Of a stretch of 64,000 bases of DNA, positions 63,140-64,000 are shown one piece after another. The stretch is from assembly GCF_029760955.1 (NCBI RefSeq), contig NZ_CP121682.1:7086501-7150500 (forward strand), in the 5' to 3' direction. The DNA comes from Streptomyces cathayae. GTDB lineage: Bacteria; Actinomycetota; Actinomycetes; Streptomycetales; Streptomycetaceae. Below the pieces are notes generated by a model, which did not search any database, was not told the origin of the DNA, and saw only the letters and a list, made by a program, of their open reading frames with translations. Each line of letters starts with the position of its first letter. Position 1 is the first letter of the stretch. A program made the position numbers and the translations under genes.

Positions 63140-64000
63140 TCAGCGGGAGCGGACATGCTCCCCGAGCACCCGGGTGATCTCCCGCGCGATGCGCAGGATG
63201 CCGGGGGAGCGGACCGGGCAGGGTTTCGGCGTCGACGTCGTGGGCGCCAGGCAGAAGTGCAGGTAGTCCTTGTCCAGGTGCAGGGCGGTGCGGCCCCGGT
63301 CCTGCTGGGTGCAGTACTCGGGATGGGCTTGCTCGTAGGCGTCGCACGGCAGGTACTGCGACCAGGTGTAGCGCGCCCCGGCCGGACTCACCGCGCCGCC
63401 CGCGTCGGCCACCAGGCCGCCGGAGGCTGCGGCGTGCTCCTCGTAGAGCGTGTTCACCCGGCGGACCCGGTCGGGGGTGATCGGGTCGGGGCCCTGCAAC
63501 ACCCAGACGAGCCGGGGCGGTCGGGCCGCACCGGCCGCGCGGATCTGCTCGGTGAGCCGGCGCGCGGCGGCCGCGTACCGCTCGAAGTACTCCTCCGGCG
63601 CGGCGTCGTAGGTGATGCCGTCCATGCAGGGGGTGTAGTCCCAGGCGTTGCCCCAGAACTGCAGCACCACGTAGTCCGGCCGCAGCGAGCGCACCAGCGC
63701 CGCCGCCTTGTCCGCCGCCGGGACCAGGGACCGTTGTGCGGAACCCTCCAGGTAGTCGCACAGGGTGGTACCCGAGTAGGGCGCGCTCGTGTACCGCGCG
63801 CGCAGCTCCTTGCGCAGTTCCCGCCCGAGAACCTTCTGGTTCTCCATCGCGAGTGAGTCCCCGAGGTACAGCACGGTGGGCGGCTCGGACGGCTCGGACG
63901 GCTCGGGCGGCTCGCCGGACGCGGCGCCGGGGGAGACCTCCCCGGAGCCGCCCGCACCGGACGAAGGGGTGTGGGGCGTGGCCGCGGCCCGTTGGTGCGT
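63140..64000 (-). CDS. SGNH/GDSL-type hydrolase, N-terminus cut by window edge
   Basis: 286 codons visible with no stop to the right edge. PPTVLYLGDSLAMENQKVLGRELRKEL carries the GDS Ser block; YVVLQFWGNAWDYTPC the Asn block; LHLDKDYLHFCLAP has the likely C-terminal Asp/His. Before the domain is a Ser/Glu/Pro linker (SEPSEPSEP) from a 9-base repeat, which suggests a secreted or membrane-tethered protein with an unseen signal region. Such enzymes are esterases or acetyl-hydrolases acting on polysaccharides. Four Cys may form disulfides outside the cell. Confidence 0.75.
   Translation of the reverse strand, partial: THQRAAATPHTPSSGAGGSGEVSPGAASGEPPEPSEPSEPPTVLYLGDSLAMENQKVLGRELRKELRARYTSAPYSGTTLCDYLEGSAQRSLVPAADKAAALVRSLRPDYVVLQFWGNAWDYTPCMDGITYDAAPEEYFERYAAAARRLTEQIRAAGAARPPRLVWVLQGPDPITPDRVRRVNTLYEEHAAASGGLVADAGGAVSPAGARYTWSQYLPCDAYEQAHPEYCTQQDRGRTALHLDKDYLHFCLAPTTSTPKPCPVRSPGILRIAREITRVLGEHVRSR

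Overview
The window is very GC-rich, almost every real reading frame ends codons in G or C, and many genes match typical Streptomyces proteins (DUF397, DUF6479, streptophobe, NsdA-like, PopR/ClpP3/ClpP4, DasR-type operator, GH19 chitinase). It is best read as a Streptomyces chromosome segment. The order of genes suggests an accessory arm rather than the core, but that is inference.

Layout. 1-6.4 kb: a dormancy or low-oxygen style group of pyruvate phosphate dikinase (cut by the left edge), a tandem universal stress protein and a GH65 disaccharide phosphorylase/hydrolase. 6.8-11.3 kb: small regulators and enzymes (WYL regulator, VOC protein, SAM methyltransferase, and an SDR/TetR divergent pair with a clear operator). 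11.5-13.4 kb: a CPA1 Na+/H+ antiporter and a UBP zinc-finger protein.

13.5-20.9 kb is the most unusual part: a RecB-like nuclease, RuvA and RuvB paralogs without ruvC or yajC, a phage-type RecA-fold ATPase (Sak4-like), two uncharacterised proteins (one with a CxxC...C zinc site), an SSB and a RecA paralog. Two near-consensus LexA boxes stand before ruvA and before the ATPase. I interpret this as an SOS-controlled second homologous-recombination cassette.

21-35.5 kb: M20 amidohydrolase, DUF6479 protein, Cys-rich four-helix copper-binding protein, soluble Ser/Thr kinase with a TPR tail, phytoene-dehydrogenase-like oxidoreductase, Tat-exported serine hydrolase divergent from an acyl-CoA ligase, sulfatase-type membrane enzyme, DUF397 protein and a second universal stress protein. 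35.6-46.7 kb: secreted amidase, APH-type kinase, NsdA-like TPR regulator, PAS-SpoIIE phosphatase, baeRF-type protein, secreted peptidase, deaminase and GNAT. 46.8-57.5 kb: small membrane stress proteins, a broken flavin-monooxygenase remnant, a DasR-box chitinase, a secreted PI-PLC, an FMN-type oxidase, adenosine deaminase, DinB, a LysR/aldo-keto reductase pair, and a streptophobe membrane protein.

57.5-64 kb: an IS200/IS605-type terminal hairpin, two frame-disrupted PRC-barrel genes, an RsbW-like ATPase facing a SigB-class sigma gene with a good SigB-type promoter, then popR and clpP3-clpP4 with the PopR operator; ClpP4 lacks the catalytic His. A PhnB-like VOC gene and an SGNH hydrolase, cut by the right edge, close the window. 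Strong GC-rich hairpins mark many transcription-unit ends. I saw no rRNA, tRNA or CRISPR array.
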